Origin: Candidatus Nitricoxidireducens bremensis
Lineage (GTDB): Bacteria > Pseudomonadota > Gammaproteobacteria > Burkholderiales > Rhodocyclaceae
Direction of reading: 5' to 3'
Assembly (NCBI GenBank): GCA_030247725.1
Contig: JAOTRT010000002.1
Coordinates: 310,001-374,000, forward strand
Length of the DNA: 64,000 nucleotides
Shown: positions 61,519-64,000 of the stretch, piece after piece
Layout: each line of letters starts with the position of its first letter
Numbering within the stretch: the first letter of the stretch is position 1
Position numbers and translations under genes: made by a program
The notes under the pieces: model-generated
Seen by the model: only the letters and a program-made list of their open reading frames with translations
The model's database searches: none
What the model was told of the DNA's origin: nothing

Positions 61519-63954
61519 CTACCGCCTTTGCAGCCGCAGGGAGTTGGTCACCACCGACACGGACGACAGGGCCATGGCGGCCGAGGCGATCATCGGGTTG
61601 AGGCGCCCGGCCGCGGCGACGGGGATGGATACCGTGTTGTAGCCCAGGGCCCAGAACAGGTTCTGGCGGATGATGGCCATGGTGCGGCGGGAAAGGTCGA
61701 TGCCGGCCGCCACGCGGGCGATGTCGCCGCCCACCAGGGTCACGTCGGCGGATTCCACCGCGATGTCGGCGCCGCCGCCGATGGCGAAGCCCACGTCGGC
61801 CGCCGCCAGGGCCGGCGCGTCGTTGATGCCGTCGCCGATCATGCCGACCTTCTCGCCGGCCTCCTGCAACTGGCGAATCATCTCCAGCTTCTGGGCCGGC
61901 GTGGCGCGGGCGACGACGCGATCAATGCCGACCTCGCGCGCCACATGGTTGGCCGCCGCCTCCACGTCCCCGGTCGCCATGACGGTCTTGAGGCCGAGGC
62001 GGTGCAGCAGGACGATGGCTTCCTTCGCCCCCTCGCGCGGCCGGTCGGCGATGGCGAAGAGGGCGACGCAGCGGTGGCCGAGGGCGACGAACACCGGCGT
62101 CTTGCCCTGGGCGGCGAAGGCGTCGGCCTGCTCGCTCTGGCGTTCGATGGAGATGCCGGCCGCCTCCAGCAGGGCAGCGTTGCCGATCAGCACTTCGCCG
62201 GCCTCCGCGTGGGCGCGCACGCCCCGGCCGGGCCAGGCTTCGAAGTCGGCCACCGGCGTGGGCTCGATGCCGCGGGAGCGGCAGTAGGCGTTCATGGCCT
62301 TCGCCAGGAAGTGCTCGGAATGGGCCTCGACCCCGGCCACGAGACCGAGGACCTTGGTCTCCGCCGTGCCCTTGACGGCGACGAAATCGGTGACGACGGG
62401 CTTGCCCTCGGTGATGGTGCCGGTCTTGTCGAACACCAGGGTGGTGAGCTTGGATGCCGTTTCCAGGGCCTCGCCGTTGCGGATGTAGATGCCGCGCCGG
62501 GCGGCCTGGCCGGTGCCCACCATGATGGCGGTCGGCGTGGCGAGCCCGAGGGCGCAGGGACAGGCGATCAGCAGCACGGCGACGGCGTGGGCCAGGGCCC
62601 GGGACGCCGGATGTCCGGCCAGCAGCCAGCCGCCGAAGGTGGCCGCCGCGACGACGCCGACGGCCGGCACGAAGCGCGCCGAAATGCGGTCCGCCAGCTT
62701 CTGCACCGGCAGCTTGCTGCCCTGGGCGTGGTCCACCAGCTTGACGATGCCGGCGAGCACCGTGTTGCCGCCGATGGCGGTGACCCGCAGGGTGAAGGCG
62801 CCGTTGCCGTTGATGCAGCCGCCCACGACGGCATCGCCCGGCCCCTTGGCGACGGGCAGGGATTCGCCGGTGAGCATGGATTCGTCCACGCTCGATCCGC
62901 CTTCGAGGACGACGCCGTCGGTCGGCACCTTGTCGCCGGGACGCACGCGCAGCACGTCGCCGAGTTGCACGTCGTCGATGGGCACAGTCTCGTCGCCGGC
63001 GGCAGTGATGCGGATCGCCGTCTCGGGCTGGAGTTCGATGAGCTTGCGGATGGCTTCCGACGCCTTGCCCTTGGCGCGCTCTTCCATATAGCGGCCCAAC
63101 AGCACGAAGGCGACGATGCCGGCGGCCGACTCGAAATAGACGTGGTGATGCGTGCGCAGGGCGCCGGGCAGGCTGTAGGCGTAGGCGGCGCCGGCGCCGA
63201 CGGCGATCAGCGTGTCCATGTTGGCCTCGCGCTGCTGCGCCAGGGCCCAGGCCTTCTTGAAGATGTCGCTGCCGCTGCCGAACAGGACGGCGGAGGACAG
63301 GGCCAGCTCCATGAGGCGCAGGACCGGGGACTGGTGCATCAGCATGCCCGACACCATCACCGGCGCCGTGAGCCAGGCGGCCTGGATCACGCGTCGCTTC
63401 GCCTCGGCCAGCCGGGCCTTCTCGCGCTCAACCAGCAGGCGGCGCTGGGCCAGGGTGTCCATGGGGCGCGGCTCGTAGCCCATGCGCTTCACCAGGGCGA
63501 AGACGTCGTCGCGGGCCAGTTGGCCGCGCACCGTCGCCGTCTGGGCGGCGAAGTTCACGCTGGCGCCGGCAATGCGCGGGTCCCGGTTGAGGGACATTTC
63601 GATCAGGGCCGCGCAGGAGGCGCAGGTCATGCCCTCCACAGCGACGTTGCATTCCTGCACCGGGCCGTCGGCCACGGGAGCGGCAGGGGGTGGCGGAGGC
63701 GGGGCGGAGGCGATGTTGCCGATGACGGCGTCGGCCAGGGCCAGCAGCCGTTCCTCGGCCAGTTCGGCCGGCGCGTAGTGGAGGGTGACCGAGCCGATGT
63801 CCGGCACGATGCGCACGTCCTTCACGGCGCCATGCTTGCGCAGCAGGATTTCCAGCAGGTAGCAGCGCTCCTGCTGCTTCACCAGCGCCGGCGCCACGAG
63901 GCGCAAGCGCCGGGTCAGGCGATGGGCGATGCGGAAGTTGCGCGGCTCCGTCAC
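61519..63954 (-). CDS. copA: Copper-exporting P1B-type ATPase
   Basis: 811 residues from a GTG at 63954 that overlaps the stop of the upstream gene. Order: an HMA-like N-terminal domain without CxxC (about 10-80), a Pro tract, a true HMA domain with [12 protein letters not shown] (near 108), eight membrane helices with the CPC metal site in [16 protein letters not shown], the phosphorylation motif [12 protein letters not shown], the HP-region [12 protein letters not shown] and the hinge [21 protein letters not shown] and the HMA fit Cu(I). In this region it may load periplasmic copper enzymes (CopA2/FixI-like) rather than only detoxify. Confidence 0.94.
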   Translation of the reverse strand: MTEPRNFRIAHRLTRRLRLVAPALVKQQERCYLLEILLRKHGAVKDVRIVPDIGSVTLHYAPAELAEERLLALADAVIGNIASAPPPPPPAAPVADGPVQECNVAVEGMTCASCAALIEMSLNRDPRIAGASVNFAAQTATVRGQLARDDVFALVKRMGYEPRPMDTLAQRRLLVEREKARLAEAKRRVIQAAWLTAPVMVSGMLMHQSPVLRLMELALSSAVLFGSGSDIFKKAWALAQQREANMDTLIAVGAGAAYAYSLPGALRTHHHVYFESAAGIVAFVLLGRYMEERAKGKASEAIRKLIELQPETAIRITAAGDETVPIDDVQLGDVLRVRPGDKVPTDGVVLEGGSSVDESMLTGESLPVAKGPGDAVVGGCINGNGAFTLRVTAIGGNTVLAGIVKLVDHAQGSKLPVQKLADRISARFVPAVGVVAAATFGGWLLAGHPASRALAHAVAVLLIACPCALGLATPTAIMVGTGQAARRGIYIRNGEALETASKLTTLVFDKTGTITEGKPVVTDFVAVKGTAETKVLGLVAGVEAHSEHFLAKAMNAYCRSRGIEPTPVADFEAWPGRGVRAHAEAGEVLIGNAALLEAAGISIERQSEQADAFAAQGKTPVFVALGHRCVALFAIADRPREGAKEAIVLLHRLGLKTVMATGDVEAAANHVAREVGIDRVVARATPAQKLEMIRQLQEAGEKVGMIGDGINDAPALAAADVGFAIGGGADIAVESADVTLVGGDIARVAAGIDLSRRTMAIIRQNLFWALGYNTVSIPVAAAGRLNPMIASAAMALSSVSVVTNSLRLQRR

Positions 63955-64000
63955 TTCTTGGCCGCCTGCTTGCGGTAGCGCACCAGCAGGAAGACGAGAT
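63951..64000 (-). CDS. C-terminal end of an unidentified protein (partial)
   Basis: Only about 15 residues are visible: the frame reads [15 protein letters not shown] and stops at 63951-63953, with the stop overlapping the GTG start of copA. A hydrophobic stretch before a basic end suggests a membrane protein in the same operon as copA. The family cannot be told. Confidence 0.5.
   Translation of the reverse strand, partial: LVFLLVRYRKQAAKK

Overview
The window comes from a high-GC betaproteobacterium, most likely of the Rhodocyclales (Azoarcus/Thauera/Azospira relatives). This rests on gene order (rpsU-yqeY-dnaG-rpoD; miaB-phoH-ybeY-corC; glyQ-glyS-gmhB-plsC), on denitrification and copper accessory genes (norEF-like, nosL), and above all on a tRNA-Ile(CAU) gene interrupted by a group I intron of the type known from Azoarcus. 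No database search was possible; all family calls are from reading the sequence.

Layout. 1-3.2 kb: end of proA, a DUF4139 protein, a tartrate/malate dehydrogenase, and a 270-bp palindromic repeat. 3.2-11.1 kb: an IclR regulator divergent from a catabolic and transport operon (glutaryl-CoA dehydrogenase, class III CoA transferase, L-2-hydroxyglutarate oxidase-like flavoprotein, TAXI-TRAP transporter, DUF1850), which reads as a glutarate/2-hydroxyglutarate pathway. 11.1-24.2 kb: housekeeping genes (ogt, xerD, ybaK, folB, plsY, cytochrome c4, tsaD, rpsU, yqeY, dnaG, rpoD), among which sits an 878-residue fusion of a tail-specific (S41) protease with a caspase-like (C14) peptidase.

24.2-27.2 kb: an island of about 2.8 kb that splits a CAU-anticodon tRNA gene. 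The two halves lie at the two ends, each with the 10-bp sequence CTCATAATCC. Inside are a structured RNA candidate, an intact CAU tRNA with its own group I intron, a small membrane protein, an XRE regulator and a RES-Xre toxin-antitoxin pair. The island appears to have broken one CAU tRNA gene and brought another whose anticodon loop, the apparent insertion site, is protected by the intron.

27.3-33.4 kb: a lytic transglycosylase, a PAS/Hpt/CheA-like kinase with CheX-like and CheY-like partners, norE/norF-like genes, an Hpt protein and gloA. 33.4-49.6 kb: envelope and translation genes (two YgjP-type proteins, one without its zinc motif; plsC, gmhB, glyS, glyQ, lnt, fapA, corC, ybeY, phoH, miaB, an rlmL-like methyltransferase, hemJ) and a second, inverted copy of the palindromic repeat. 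49.6-52.4 kb: a ferredoxin-type reductase, an HDOD protein and a Crp/Fnr regulator.

52.7-64 kb: a metal-handling region with an ECF sigma factor, a FecR anti-sigma factor, a TonB-dependent receptor with STN domain, two paralogous Tat-exported NosL-like proteins, NosL itself, an FGE-fold protein without the catalytic cysteines, a RegA/PrrA-type regulator, a SafE-type membrane protein, a HepT-MntA toxin-antitoxin pair and a CopA-type copper ATPase. Together these suggest copper import and delivery to the periplasm and to copper enzymes of respiration.
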